DNA of 64,000 nt from Pseudohongiella nitratireducens (GTDB lineage Bacteria; Pseudomonadota; Gammaproteobacteria; Pseudomonadales; Pseudohongiellaceae). Made by a program: the position numbers and the translations under genes. The stretch spans positions 1-64,000 of the forward strand of contig NZ_LWHM01000019.1 of assembly GCF_001642735.1 (NCBI RefSeq), given 5' to 3'. The notes beneath the pieces were generated by a model. It had not been told where the DNA came from. It saw nothing but the letters and a program-made list of their open reading frames with translations, and searched no databases. Positions 1 to 10,065 of the stretch are shown here, in pieces (position 1 is the stretch's first letter; every line of letters starts with the position of its first letter).

Positions 1-1163
<1,163 letters not shown>

Positions 1164-1171
1164 CCACTACA

Positions 1172-1205
1172 CTGCGTGTGTGCCGCTGATGAAAGTGCGT
1201 TATGA
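1172..1205 (+). other. Probable attC remnant (right half) next to the IS
   Basis: The bases just after the IS end with GCGTTATGA, where GTTATGA (1199-1205) fits the GTTRRRY core of an integron attC site, as GTTATGT does in the clearer site at 3015-3021. The left half is missing, as expected if the IS inserted into the attC of the preceding cassette. The call rests on position and the core consensus only; there is no complete fold to score. Confidence 0.4.
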
Positions 1206-1248
1206 GTACTTGTAAGCAGAGTAAGTGATTACAAAAGGAGAATAGTTA

Positions 1249-1848
1249 ATGCATGATTATGCGATATTTGGTCATGATCGCGCTGGTATAGGTCGTTGGC
1301 TCGGATTGATAGCCATACTTCTTGCTGGCGGTGTGGCTCAACTTGGCAGCCTGTTGTCTAGCATGACGGGATGGGAAGCTTTTACAAAAGGTTCAGTTAC
1401 TGTCGGCGTAGTATATTTTGGATTGCATTGGCTCTTTAATAAATGGATTTGGAAAGTTCAGTTTTTCAATATTCCTGACTTGAACGGAGTGTGGAAAGTT
1501 GATGGCCGCACTTTGGATGAGGAAGGCAACAATAAATATGAGTGGCCGGCTGAGTTAGATATAGAACAAAACTGGAAGCAAATTTCTATAAATATAAAAA
1601 CTAGTAAGAGCCAAAGTGAAAGTTACACTGCAACTCTTTTCAAAAGAAGTGGAGTTCGTGGTGGTTGGGTTTTGAGTTATAGCTACAAGAATGAGCCTAA
1701 CCTAGATCAGTCGCATGAATTAAGCTCCCACAAAGGCTTTTGCGAAATTGAATTTGATAAGGCCCTGAATTCTGCGGAAGGTACATATTTTAATAGTGGC
1801 GGAAGAAAAACCTACGGTTTGATGAGTCTTGAGAGAGGACAAAAATGA
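1249..1848 (+). CDS. cap15: Cap15-type CBASS effector (2TM plus beta-barrel sensor)
   Basis: Probable membrane effector of a CBASS anti-phage operon. Two hydrophobic segments (about residues 16-36 and 46-64) are followed by a beta-rich soluble domain opening with NIPDLNGVWKVDG. This is the SMODS-associated 2TM beta-strand-rich layout (S-2TMbeta, Cap15). In known Cap15 proteins the barrel binds a cyclic dinucleotide and the protein assembles in the inner membrane, disrupting it and killing the infected cell. The start is set by AGGAG at 1236-1240, eight bases before ATG. The stop overlaps the next start as ATGA, so translation is probably coupled to the adjacent nucleotidyltransferase. I assigned the family by architecture and motif; the ligand is unknown. 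Confidence 0.82.
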   Translation: MHDYAIFGHDRAGIGRWLGLIAILLAGGVAQLGSLLSSMTGWEAFTKGSVTVGVVYFGLHWLFNKWIWKVQFFNIPDLNGVWKVDGRTLDEEGNNKYEWPAELDIEQNWKQISINIKTSKSQSESYTATLFKRSGVRGGWVLSYSYKNEPNLDQSHELSSHKGFCEIEFDKALNSAEGTYFNSGGRKTYGLMSLERGQK

Positions 1849-2948
1849 TCAATTTCGATGCAAGGCTTAAAAGGCTTAAAGACAGACGCCAAGGTACAAG
1901 AGAGTTAGTTCTTTTAGAGAAAGGTTTTCATTCTTGGGATACCGGAGACTACCGGATTAGAGAGTCCTATGAGGAGCTTTCGGAGAGTCCTGGAGTTCGT
2001 TATGCCATTGGGTCAATGTCCGCTGTAAACCCTGAATCTACAAAAGTTTCCATCAATGAAGGAAATCGCGTTTCAGATACATTGATAAGCATGTTAAAAA
2101 CAGAAGGAATTGGCGCTACTAAAAGAATTCAGGGATCGGTAGCGCTAGACATTCATATTGAAGGTCATTCTGATGTGGATATGCTTATAATTTGTGAAGA
2201 CACTATTCTGGTGCAAACACCAAAACTTGATGGGTCTACTTGCTACGCTGCAGATAACCGTCCCATGGTTGAGATAATTGCAGAGCTGAGGAATAAATCA
2301 GAGCAGAAATTAACAACCAGATATTATGAGACAGATGTAGATTGTACAAACAGCAAGTCAATTTCCCTTGTGGGTGGAAGTTTAAAGCGTAAAGTGGATA
2401 TAGTGCCAAGTTGTTGGTATCACACGCATGACTATCAAAGGAGCCGCCAAGAACGAGATATTGGCATAAAGATATATCACAAGAAAGAGCATCGATTATT
2501 AGGAAACTTTCCATTCAAACACATTGCTAGGGTGAATGATAAAGATACTCAGTACTCAGGTAATTTAAAAAAAGTAATTAGGTTGCTGAAAAACTTGGTT
2601 GCTGACATGCCCGATTATAAAAAAGGAAAAGCAAAGAAGCTGACGAGCTATGATCTAGCGGGGATTGCTTATCATATGGATCAGAGACTGAATGTTCCCA
2701 GCTATATGCCACTGGCACTTGTAGAGCAAACAAGAGACTTTCTTAGTTTACTAAATGCTTCTGAAACCTACCGGAATACTCTTACGGTTCCAGACGACAC
2801 AAGAAAGATTTTTGATGATGAATCAAAAAAAGAAGCTCTAGAAATTATAACTAAGGAGGTGGAGGATTTGGCTTATTCGATTTTCAGAGAGTTACGTCCT
2901 CTGTCACAGGTCTACGACGGAAGTGTAATTGAGTCTAAGGTCATATAA
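1845..2948 (+). CDS. CD-NTase (cGAS/DncV-like cyclic nucleotide synthase) of CBASS
   Basis: Cytosolic synthase that would make the second messenger sensed by the upstream Cap15-like effector. The nucleotidyltransferase signature is complete: G97-S98 in RIQGSVALD, the metal pair D110 and D112 in HSDVDMLII, and a third carboxylate D185 in KRKVDIVPS. At 367 residues it fits a bacterial CD-NTase with an alpha-helical C-terminal half. No regulatory ubiquitin-like or HORMA/TRIP13 genes accompany it, so this is the minimal two-gene (type I) form. Its ATG lies in the ATGA overlap with the effector gene, and an attC site starts 14 bases after its stop. Clade and product cannot be decided by eye. Confidence 0.88.
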   Translation: MINFDARLKRLKDRRQGTRELVLLEKGFHSWDTGDYRIRESYEELSESPGVRYAIGSMSAVNPESTKVSINEGNRVSDTLISMLKTEGIGATKRIQGSVALDIHIEGHSDVDMLIICEDTILVQTPKLDGSTCYAADNRPMVEIIAELRNKSEQKLTTRYYETDVDCTNSKSISLVGGSLKRKVDIVPSCWYHTHDYQRSRQERDIGIKIYHKKEHRLLGNFPFKHIARVNDKDTQYSGNLKKVIRLLKNLVADMPDYKKGKAKKLTSYDLAGIAYHMDQRLNVPSYMPLALVEQTRDFLSLLNASETYRNTLTVPDDTRKIFDDESKKEALEIITKEVEDLAYSIFRELRPLSQVYDGSVIESKVI

Positions 2949-2961
2949 TGTGTCAGGCCAC

Positions 2962-3021
2962 TCATAACAATTCAAAGCACTCGGACGTCGCTACGCTCCG
3001 CCGGTGTTTGAGGCGTTATGT
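2962..3021 (+). other. Integron attC recombination site
   Basis: The site begins with TCATAAC (2962-2968) and ends with GTTATGT (3015-3021), which fit the inverse-core and core consensus of attC. Between them CAAAGCACTCGG pairs imperfectly with CCGGTGTTTG, with extra unpaired bases on one arm, as expected of a folded single-strand attC. The opening AACAATTCAA and the closing TTTGAGGCGTTATG closely resemble mobile-integron attC sites as I remember them. It starts 13 bases after the CD-NTase stop, so the CBASS pair sits where cassette genes normally sit. Confidence 0.82.
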
Positions 3022-3214
3022 GCCTTGCATACCAAGTGCCAAAGTAAAGGCACGATCAGTGTATAAAGGAAGGCGACAGAAACGTAATTGGCACATGAAA
3101 TATCAATCACAGTCACCACTACTGCCGCTCGATTGGATAATCTCTCCAGAATGAGAAAGTATTATTTCAATTCAGTTAAACCCTACTGACATACTTCTGA
3201 ACGAGGAACAAAGA

Positions 3215-3442
3215 ATGATCAGATACAGAGATATAGATGGCGATTCCGGTGTAGCAATGTATGAAACAGGCCCTGATTACATCCGTGTTCAGTTCACAAC
3301 CGGCGCAATCTACCTATATACCTATAATAGTGCAGGTCAACAAGCCATCGAACACATGAAGGCATTAGCCGCTGCTGGTGAAGGACTGAACGCTTTCATC
3401 AACACCAAAGTACGAAAAAAATATGCGGCGAAGGAAAGGTAA
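3215..3442 (+). CDS. Small KTSC-like protein of unknown function
   Basis: A 75-residue protein with the pattern of KTSC-type domains: a beta-hairpin start (YRDIDGDSGVAMYETGPDYI), the VQFTTGAIYLYTY strand pair, then a helix and the closing GEGLNAFINTKVRKKYA. KTSC domains are small and of uncertain role, sometimes fused to RNA- or DNA-acting enzymes. It is preceded by a leader of nearly 200 bases after the attC site and by GAACGAGGAA as a plausible ribosome binding site. It lies 54 bases before the DUF2130 gene in the same direction, so the two may form one cassette. Confidence 0.7.
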   Translation: MIRYRDIDGDSGVAMYETGPDYIRVQFTTGAIYLYTYNSAGQQAIEHMKALAAAGEGLNAFINTKVRKKYAAKER

Positions 3443-3496
3443 TCCTAAAAACCTTTTAAGATATGTGTAACCCAGCTCCTTAAGGATAAAATCGGA

Positions 3497-4684
3497 ATGA
3501 AAGAAATAATATGCCCAAACTGTAAAAAGGCCTTCAAAATTGACGAAGCTGGTTACGCTGAAATATTGAAACAAGTTCGTGATAATGATTTTGAAAAACA
3601 GCTTCATGAAAGACTCGAAATTGCTGAGCGAGAAAAGCAAAGTGCTATTGAACTCGCCAAGGAAAAAACTAGTAATGAGTTGCAACAGAAATCTGCTGAG
3701 AAAGATGCTGAAATTCAGCGCCTAAATACTCAAATTGAAGCAAACGAAGTGTCCCAGAAACTTGCAATCACGGAAGCCATAAGCTCAATTGAAAAAGAAC
3801 GAGATGAACTTAAGAACAATCTAGAAAAATCAAACTTAGAAAAGGAGTTGGCTGAAAAGTCACTCAAAGATAAGTACGAGACACAAATTAAAGACAGAGA
3901 CGACGCAATCGAGCGTCTCCGGGATATGAAGGCAAGATTATCAACCAAGATGGTTGGCGAAACACTTGAACAGCATTGTGAAACAGAATTTAACCGCATT
4001 CGCGCAACAGCCTTCCCGAACGCATACTTTGAAAAAGACAATGATGCAAGTAGTGGAAGTAAGGGAGACTACGTATTTCGAGACATCGATTCTTCAGATA
4101 TTGAAATCGTTTCCATTATGTTCGAAATGAAGAATGAAAGCGATACAACTGCAACCAAGAAGAAGAATGAAGATTTTTTTAAGGAGCTTGACAAAGATCG
4201 CACAGAAAAAAACTGTGAGTATGCAATTCTAGTATCACTTCTTGAACCTGAAAGTGAATTATATAACACAGGAATCGTAGACGTGTTTCATCGTTATCCC
4301 AAAATGTATGTTGTACGACCACAATTCTTTCTCCCAATAATCACGTTATTAAGGAATGCCGCCTTAAAGTCTATCGAGTATAAGAAAGAGCTAGCTCTCG
4401 TTAAAGAGCAGAATATTGATATAACCAACTTTGAAGATGACCTGGAAAAGTTCAAATCCGGGTTTGCAAGAAACTTTGATCTAGCGTCTCGAAAATTTAA
4501 GACAGCTATTGATGAGATCGATAAATCTATCGATCACTTACAGAAAACAAAAGATGCACTTCTTGGTACTGATAGAAACCTTCGCTTGGCGAATGACAAA
4601 GCGCAAGACGTGACAATCAAAAAGCTTACAAGAAGAAATCCGACAATGGCAGCAAAATTTGAAGACATTGAAAGTGACGACTGA
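3497..4684 (+). CDS. DUF2130 family protein, zinc-finger/coiled-coil/nuclease-like
   Basis: A 395-residue protein matching the DUF2130 layout. It opens with a CPNCKKAF zinc-ribbon-like start, followed by a long charged coiled coil (about residues 30-145) and a globular C-terminal half. That half contains [10 protein letters not shown] and then [10 protein letters not shown], an arrangement like the D...ExK core of PD-(D/E)XK nucleases; DUF2130 has been linked to restriction-endonuclease-like folds, but activity is unproven. The C-terminal part again looks helical. It is AT-rich like the neighbouring cassette genes and ends just before a damaged attC-like sequence, so cassette origin is likely. 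Function unknown. Confidence 0.78.
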   Translation: MKEIICPNCKKAFKIDEAGYAEILKQVRDNDFEKQLHERLEIAEREKQSAIELAKEKTSNELQQKSAEKDAEIQRLNTQIEANEVSQKLAITEAISSIEKERDELKNNLEKSNLEKELAEKSLKDKYETQIKDRDDAIERLRDMKARLSTKMVGETLEQHCETEFNRIRATAFPNAYFEKDNDASSGSKGDYVFRDIDSSDIEIVSIMFEMKNESDTTATKKKNEDFFKELDKDRTEKNCEYAILVSLLEPESELYNTGIVDVFHRYPKMYVVRPQFFLPIITLLRNAALKSIEYKKELALVKEQNIDITNFEDDLEKFKSGFARNFDLASRKFKTAIDEIDKSIDHLQKTKDALLGTDRNLRLANDKAQDVTIKKLTRRNPTMAAKFEDIESDD

Positions 4685-4701
4685 TAGGCCTAGAAAACGG
4701 C

Positions 4702-4765
4702 AAATAACAAGCAGTTCAATAGAGGACGCTGCTCATCGCAGCGCCCATTAACAAGGGCGCTACCC
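4702..4765 (+). other. Degenerate attC-like sequence at the island's right edge
   Basis: AAATAAC at 4702-4708 followed by AAGCAGTTCAATAGAGGACG looks like the left half of an attC site. It runs into a hairpin (GACGCTGC-TCATC-GCAGCGCC) and then CATTAACAAGGGCGC, which resembles a second left half. The matching right half (a GTTATTT-like core) is not found, so this is probably a decayed or recombined site marking the end of the cassette region. Confidence 0.4.
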
Positions 4766-4796
4766 GAGCTACCTACTACGAAATACAGGAAGATAA

Positions 4797-5219
4797 ATGA
4801 GCAAAACGATTGGAAAATGTACCTGCGGTTCTCTGGAATTTACGTGCGAGGGAGACCCAATAAATTCTGTTTTCTGTTATTGCTCCTCCTGTCAGCAGCT
4901 CACAAACGCTGATAAGTGGTTTGGCCTCTGGTACCCCAAGGATAATATGAAGCTCCTGAAAGGGGAGCCTCTGGTATTTACTAGAAAAGGTGCATCAGGT
5001 AAAAATATGGAACACCTGTTTTGCGGCGATTGCGGTACGACGATTGCCGCATTCTGTGAAGCGGGAGATTTCTATAGCGTTGCTGCATCCTGCCTGCAAA
5101 ATGGCAGAGAGTTACTGCCAAACATGCTCATATATACCTCTCAAGCGGTGAGCTGGGCGCAATTCCCAAGTGATATCCCAAAATTTGATATTTTGCCACC
5201 AGGAATGGGCAAGGCTTAG
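4797..5219 (+). CDS. GFA/CENP-V family zinc protein
   Basis: A 140-residue member of the GFA-like (CENP-V/S-glutathione-formaldehyde activating) fold. The cysteine sets are in place: CTCGS near the N-terminus, FCYCSSCQ about residues 27-33, and FCGDCGT in the middle, which hold zinc in this family. These proteins are usually described as possible glutathione-formaldehyde adduct handlers, but most members have no proven activity. It is the first gene after the attC-like debris and could be either a last cassette or native chromosome. CAGGAAG sits a few bases before the start. Confidence 0.85.
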   Translation: MSKTIGKCTCGSLEFTCEGDPINSVFCYCSSCQQLTNADKWFGLWYPKDNMKLLKGEPLVFTRKGASGKNMEHLFCGDCGTTIAAFCEAGDFYSVAASCLQNGRELLPNMLIYTSQAVSWAQFPSDIPKFDILPPGMGKA

Positions 5220-5340
5220 CTCTTATGGCGGCTACTCCGGGGATGGTATCGAATGATTGCCTTGATTAGCTGCAGCAAAGCCATTACATTCGCGTCTTTC
5301 TGCTACCTTCACCCCTAAGCAATCAGGCGAGTCTCCGTCC

Positions 5341-5880
5341 ATGGCCACCAAACCCAGCATCCACAAATTCACCATCGCTCTCAGCGATCTCGACCGCAAC
5401 ATCTACGACTCCCTCAACCTGACCGTAGCCCGCCATCCTTCCGAAACCATCGAACGTATGATGGTTCGCGTGTTAGCGTTTTGCTACAACGCCAGCGAAA
5501 ACCTGGTTTTCTGCAAGGGACTCAGTGATTCGGATGAGGCTGATTTGTGGGAGAAGAACCTGAACGGCACTCTGGATCTGTGGATTGATGTGGGTGAACC
5601 GGCCTTTGATCGTATCAAGAAAGCCAGCCGCATTGCCAAGACGGTGCGTGTCTATGCTTTCAATACCAAGGCCAGTGTCTGGTGGAGTCAGCAGCAGCCC
5701 CAGTTCAGCCGACTCAATGTTTCTGTTTATCGTTTCCCCTGGGAACCGCTGGAGGCCCTGGCTAATGTGGTGGATCGCACCATGGATCTGTCCGTGACCA
5801 TCTCTTCAGGTTCCGCTTATGTCGCCACGGCCAATGGCGAATTTGAATTGACTGCCGACGTCCTGCAGTCGGTGGACTAG
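5341..5880 (+). CDS. yaeQ: YaeQ family protein
   Basis: A 179-residue protein matching YaeQ along its length. Conserved stretches are HKFTIALSDLDRNIYDSLNLT at the start, RHPSETIERMMVRVLAFCY, the LWIDVGEP segment and the IRF/YRFPWE strand. YaeQ has a PD-(D/E)XK nuclease-like fold in structures and was linked to RfaH-related phenotypes in enterobacteria; its biochemical role is not settled. As a widespread chromosomal gene of proteobacteria it marks the return from the accessory island to backbone DNA. It converges with the hydrolase gene on the other strand, with six bases between the stops. Confidence 0.9.
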   Translation: MATKPSIHKFTIALSDLDRNIYDSLNLTVARHPSETIERMMVRVLAFCYNASENLVFCKGLSDSDEADLWEKNLNGTLDLWIDVGEPAFDRIKKASRIAKTVRVYAFNTKASVWWSQQQPQFSRLNVSVYRFPWEPLEALANVVDRTMDLSVTISSGSAYVATANGEFELTADVLQSVD

Positions 5881-5886
5881 TGTTCA

Positions 5887-6801
5887 TCAATAGTCCAGCC
5901 ACTCCATAAAATCCACCGACGCCTTGATCAACCGGGCGCGTGGTGTTTCCAGCAATGCCGCATGATCACCACCAGCCAGCACAACCCACTGCTTGTTGGG
6001 GTTGGCGATTTTGGCAAAGAAACGCGCATGCGCATCCGTGTCCGCCAGTGGATCAAATTCTGCCTGTAACAGCAGCACAGGAACATCCAGTGCTTCACCG
6101 TCCAGTGCATTCCATTGATGCAACTGGTTCCAGTCTGCCCGGACCGGGTCGGCTGCCAGTGACGCTTCCACATAGGCCTCAATGGCTGCCTCACTGATCG
6201 AGCCGGGAACGATAAAATCAGAGGCCGCGGCTTCTGCCGTATTGGTTCGATTCTCCGGTTCACTGTCACCGGTCGCCATCGGGATTTCCACATCCGGGTC
6301 GGTGGGATAACCAAACAGCGTGACACTGCGAATGTCTCCTGGGTAACGCTGTGCTGTCAGTTGCGCCACCATGGAACCGTATGACCAGCCCCAGACATTA
6401 ATCGCTTCTCCGGTGCGATCTTCCAGCCAGTCCAGCACCACCGACATATCCCTTGCTGCCTTGTCCGGTGTGTTCCAGCCACTGGCATCCTCCGGCGTGC
6501 CGCCATAACCCCGCGCATCCATCGCCCAGACGCTGTAGCCCATCTCGTTGAACCCTTCCATCAGCGACAGGTCTTCGCCGGACACCTGGAGATCAAAATC
6601 AGGTACCGAACTCCAGGTCCGACCGTGATGCAGGAGGATGTGACCTTTAGGCTCCGGTACCGATTTCTCCCAGACCGCAATCGGGTGTCCGTCGGATGTC
6701 ACGGTGTGCTGTGTTAGCGGGTTTTGGGCGCAGGCAGTGTTTATCCAGCAAAGTGTGAGGAAAGGGATGAGTAGCAGGGCGGGAAATCGCTGAGCAGACA
6801 T
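5887..6801 (-). CDS. Secreted alpha/beta hydrolase
   Basis: Predicted periplasmic hydrolase of the alpha/beta fold. The chosen start at 6801 gives a signal peptide (MSAQRFPALLLIPFLTLCWI, cleavage after the ACA that follows); an in-frame upstream start at 6864 would place extra residues before it and is less likely. The oxyanion region is HGRTWSS, the nucleophile elbow is GWSYG, the acid is probably the Asp in QAEFDPLAD and the histidine lies in GGDHAALLE. The substrate is not predictable; relatives include esterases, haloperoxidase-like and lipase-like enzymes. Confidence 0.8.
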   Translation of the reverse strand: MSAQRFPALLLIPFLTLCWINTACAQNPLTQHTVTSDGHPIAVWEKSVPEPKGHILLHHGRTWSSVPDFDLQVSGEDLSLMEGFNEMGYSVWAMDARGYGGTPEDASGWNTPDKAARDMSVVLDWLEDRTGEAINVWGWSYGSMVAQLTAQRYPGDIRSVTLFGYPTDPDVEIPMATGDSEPENRTNTAEAAASDFIVPGSISEAAIEAYVEASLAADPVRADWNQLHQWNALDGEALDVPVLLLQAEFDPLADTDAHARFFAKIANPNKQWVVLAGGDHAALLETPRARLIKASVDFMEWLDY

Positions 6802-7029
6802 GTCGGGCCTCTCTATCTGTTTGACGGAACGGGTGTCTTGAGAATAGGAGTTTTGGATGGCCAAGTCCAGCTACCGTCCAGCTCGGTCAGTGACCTTAAA
6901 ACACGAATGCAACTTAACGTTGCTGTGCCTGCCATCACACCCAGCCACCCCGTTGCTGCGTTACGCTATCCGCCAATAAATAATCTGACTCCACCAAGCG
7001 CTTTATCCATTTGTTGAGCAGGTACAATA

Positions 7030-8082
7030 ATGAATAACCTTCTGGAACTCGGTCTGGTACCGTTTTTCATCCAGCAATTGAATGATGTGTCATTGCTGGA
7101 AACACAACTCGCTCGCGTGACTGCCGTGCAGCGTTCCCGATTAACGGTAGTGACCGAAACCGGCGAAAAAGTTGTCGAGCTTTCGCCAGCGTTGCTCCAG
7201 GCCGAACCGACTGACCGGCCCACTGTCGGTGACTGGGTGTTGCTGGATGCGTCACTCGCCCGTATCACTGATGTACTCGAACGCAAGAGTCTTTTCAAAC
7301 GCCTGGGAGCCGGTAGCAGCAGTGAGATTCAGCCCATCGCGGCCAACGTTGATATTCTTTTTATCGTCACTTCCTGCAACGAAGAATTCAAGGAATCACG
7401 CCTTGAACGCTATCTTGCGCTTTGCGCAGAAGCTGGTGCCATGCCAGTCATTATTCTCAGCAAAGCCGACCTGGCTGATGATGTTGATCAGTATGTTCAG
7501 CGTGCCCGCCGAACACAGGCCGGGGTGGCTGTTGAGACAGCAAATGCGCTCGACCCTGACACGCTTGCAGGTGTTCGTTCCTGGATCGACAGCCATACCA
7601 CTGTCGCGCTGGTCGGCTCTTCCGGTGTTGGAAAATCCACACTGCTGAACACACTGGCAGGGCACACGCTGACTGCAACCGGTGAGATTCGTGAACAGGA
7701 CAGGAAAGGGCGACACACCACCACACACCGTCAACTTCATACGCTCCCTGACGGCGGATTGCTGATTGATGTGCCCGGCATGCGGGAACTTCGCGTTGCC
7801 GATGTTGACCAATCATTAAGTACGGTTTTTAAGGATATCGAAGCGCTGGCCACCCAGTGCCGTTTTGCCGATTGTCACCATGACTCAGAGCCAGGCTGCG
7901 CTGTTATGAAAGCGATCGAAACAGACAGTATCGATAGTCGGCGCTTGAGCAATTACAAAAAACTGTTGCGCGAAAATGCCCAGGCCACCGCAACACTTGC
8001 ACAAAAACGGCAGCAGGGTAAGGACTTTGCCCGGATGGTCAAAGAGGTAAAACGTATCAAACAGAGCAAGCACGCAGAATGA
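7030..8082 (+). CDS. rsgA: Ribosome small-subunit biogenesis GTPase RsgA
   Basis: Circularly permuted GTPase that checks late assembly of the 30S subunit. The order of motifs is diagnostic: an OB-fold N-terminus, then G4-like SKAD (about 144-147), then G1 GSSGVGKS (about 196-203), a G2 threonine stretch, G3 DVPG (about 247-250) and a C-terminal zinc knuckle CRFADCHHDSEPGC. The length (350) is normal. Neighbours on both sides are unrelated, so it is probably transcribed alone. Confidence 0.95.
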   Translation: MNNLLELGLVPFFIQQLNDVSLLETQLARVTAVQRSRLTVVTETGEKVVELSPALLQAEPTDRPTVGDWVLLDASLARITDVLERKSLFKRLGAGSSSEIQPIAANVDILFIVTSCNEEFKESRLERYLALCAEAGAMPVIILSKADLADDVDQYVQRARRTQAGVAVETANALDPDTLAGVRSWIDSHTTVALVGSSGVGKSTLLNTLAGHTLTATGEIREQDRKGRHTTTHRQLHTLPDGGLLIDVPGMRELRVADVDQSLSTVFKDIEALATQCRFADCHHDSEPGCAVMKAIETDSIDSRRLSNYKKLLRENAQATATLAQKRQQGKDFARMVKEVKRIKQSKHAE

Positions 8083-8183
8083 ACATTTGCCATCATTCAA
8101 CATAATCTCGCCCGCTTCTTGTCAAAGTCAGTGGTTATATTGAAGCTGCTAGAAGCGACGATCAATCAGGAAGATTAATAACA

Positions 8184-8345
8184 ATGAAGCCGTTAAACAA
8201 ATTGTTGCCCCACCTCGCAGCGATCAGTTTATTCATGCTGTTGCTGGGCATCTCCATTTTTGGGTCCGATCGGGAAGCCGGTGCAGAGGTTTTGCCTGAG
8301 CCGGAAATTACCACCTATTCCAACGTACCCCGGCAGTATGACTAA
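8184..8345 (+). CDS. Small secreted or membrane-anchored protein, 53 aa
   Basis: A short frame starting with ATG at 8184, preceded by CAGGAAG at 8167-8173. The product has a basic start (MKPLNKLLPH), a hydrophobic stretch LAAISLFMLLLGISIF and a short polar tail rich in Glu, Pro and Tyr ending at TAA 8345. It has no match I recognise. The ribosome binding site, signal-like N-terminus and position between same-direction genes support a real gene, but its short length leaves doubt. Confidence 0.5.
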   Translation: MKPLNKLLPHLAAISLFMLLLGISIFGSDREAGAEVLPEPEITTYSNVPRQYD

Positions 8346-8451
8346 TTCTCTGTTGGCCAAAGGCAGCCTGGCAACTTTCCCCCAATCCTAATGTCTGTAA
8401 AATGATGGACTTTGTTTTAGCAGGGCTTTATTAGCCAGGGACGCCAGCAGT

Positions 8452-9882
8452 ATGAGCCGACAACGCAGGATCAAAGCAATCCTCATCAAATGTCTGATCG
8501 CCTATGGCATTTTCACCTTTTTGCTCGGCATCGCCTTCGTCTCCGCTGGCGGCATGCAGCTTTTTTCCTCTTCAATCACGCCGCCTGTGCCTGAGTCGCC
8601 AACCCTGGCCTCTGATCTGGAATACCTGCGCGATGTGGTTCTGCTCAATGAAAAAGACATCACGCCAGAACAGCGCGGCGCCTTCAATGAGGTGCTGGAC
8701 AATGCCCCAGAGCCGGAGAGCGTCACCGACGTTACGCTGACCGCCATGCGGGCGCTGGCGGTGTTTGATAATGCTCATACCACGGTGCTGGAAACCTGGA
8801 TGCATCACTTGCCGGTGCGCTTTCACTGGACATCCAACGGCCTGATCATCGTCAAGGCCCGCTCGGCCTATGCGGACTTGTTGGGGCAGAAAGTTATCTT
8901 GATGGGCGGGAAGCCACCCAATACTCTGCTCAATGCCATGACGGAGTTTGTCGGCGGGGGCACAGACAGCTGGCGCCGCTACCGCAGTGAGTCGCTGTTC
9001 TCAGTACCTGCTGCGCTCGCGCAGATGGGCGCGATGGTCAATAACGCCAGCGTTGAACTGGCTCTGGAAAGCCCTGATGGTCAAAGATCCACCGCGACCC
9101 TCCAGGCCGATGAAGACCCCATGCCCGGCGATCCGTTCTGGGATTTCCGGCATGCCTTCCCCGGTAACGATAGCTTTGGTACTGCCGGCTGGGAAACGCT
9201 GCTCAGCGATGATCAGCCACTGCCGCTGTACCTGCAACAAAGCGACCGGCTGCACGTGGTTGGCAGTCTGCCTGATTTCAATGCGGTATACCTGCGCATG
9301 AACGCCAGTTTCGCTGACAGCGACGAAACCCTGGATCAGCTGGAGCAGCGGGTTCTGAATCTGATTGATGACTCCGCTGCTGACAACATCATTGTCGATT
9401 TTCGCTTTAATCGCGGTGGTGACTACACTCAGGTGTTGCCCATTGTCCGTGCCACGGCCGAGGCGGTGCCCGAGCAGGGCGAGCTCTATCTGCTTGTTGG
9501 CGCCAATACGTTCTCTGCCGGTATTATCGCGGCCAGCCAGTATCAGCGCTATCTCCCGGACAACCTGACCATTGTTGGCAGTGAAATCGGCGATCAGCTT
9601 CGCTTTCGCGCGGAAGGGTTCTATCCCACTCTGCCAGCTTCCGGGATTCAGCTCTATCTCACCAAGGCCTGGACAGACCTGGCTAATGGCTGCGGCTGGT
9701 TTGATGACTGCTGGCCGGTGAACAAGCTGCTGCTGCGCCAGGTCGATTCCCTGACGCCGGATATCTATGTGGAAAACACCTGGGCGTCCTATCGGGCGGC
9801 GCATGACCGGGTACTGGAGATGGTACTGCAGCATCAGCATATGATGACAGACCGTCCGGTCACAGCCGATCTTCCTGATTGA
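8452..9882 (+). CDS. Membrane-anchored S41-like peptidase family protein
   Basis: A 476-residue protein with one N-terminal membrane segment (about residues 11-33), so the main part should be periplasmic. The C-terminal half resembles the tail-specific protease (S41) core: NIIVDFRFNRGGD, then LLVGANTFSAGIIAASQY, where the Ser in NTFSAG would be the nucleophile and the following residues form the oxyanion loop. No PDZ domain is evident, and the N-terminal half (through VRFHWTSNGLIIV) is less typical. It may be a divergent protease or a non-catalytic relative. Unrelated neighbours give no hint of substrate. Confidence 0.75.
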   Translation: MSRQRRIKAILIKCLIAYGIFTFLLGIAFVSAGGMQLFSSSITPPVPESPTLASDLEYLRDVVLLNEKDITPEQRGAFNEVLDNAPEPESVTDVTLTAMRALAVFDNAHTTVLETWMHHLPVRFHWTSNGLIIVKARSAYADLLGQKVILMGGKPPNTLLNAMTEFVGGGTDSWRRYRSESLFSVPAALAQMGAMVNNASVELALESPDGQRSTATLQADEDPMPGDPFWDFRHAFPGNDSFGTAGWETLLSDDQPLPLYLQQSDRLHVVGSLPDFNAVYLRMNASFADSDETLDQLEQRVLNLIDDSAADNIIVDFRFNRGGDYTQVLPIVRATAEAVPEQGELYLLVGANTFSAGIIAASQYQRYLPDNLTIVGSEIGDQLRFRAEGFYPTLPASGIQLYLTKAWTDLANGCGWFDDCWPVNKLLLRQVDSLTPDIYVENTWASYRAAHDRVLEMVLQHQHMMTDRPVTADLPD

Positions 9883-10065
9883 TGGAAAAAATCCCTTGCA
9901 GAACCGTAGAAACGTATAAGGCTAAAGTCTGATATGATTGGGAAAACAGTAATCAAGGTTTTGGCGCCACCACTGTTATAAAGGTTGTCCAGAAACAGCC
10001 CTGAAAACAGTCTTGAAGCAACCGCCATGCCTTGCATGTAATGACTGCTGCTAAGAGGAAGTATT

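Noticed and set aside
2948-3154. A 68-codon frame starting at the CD-NTase stop
   Set aside because: It runs straight through the attC site, and its product (MCQATHNNSKHSDVATLRRC) is what the folded attC sequence encodes by chance.
3443-3496. A possible attC between the KTSC-like and DUF2130 genes
   Set aside because: The 54-base gap has no GTTRRRY core or paired arms, so the two genes most likely share one cassette.
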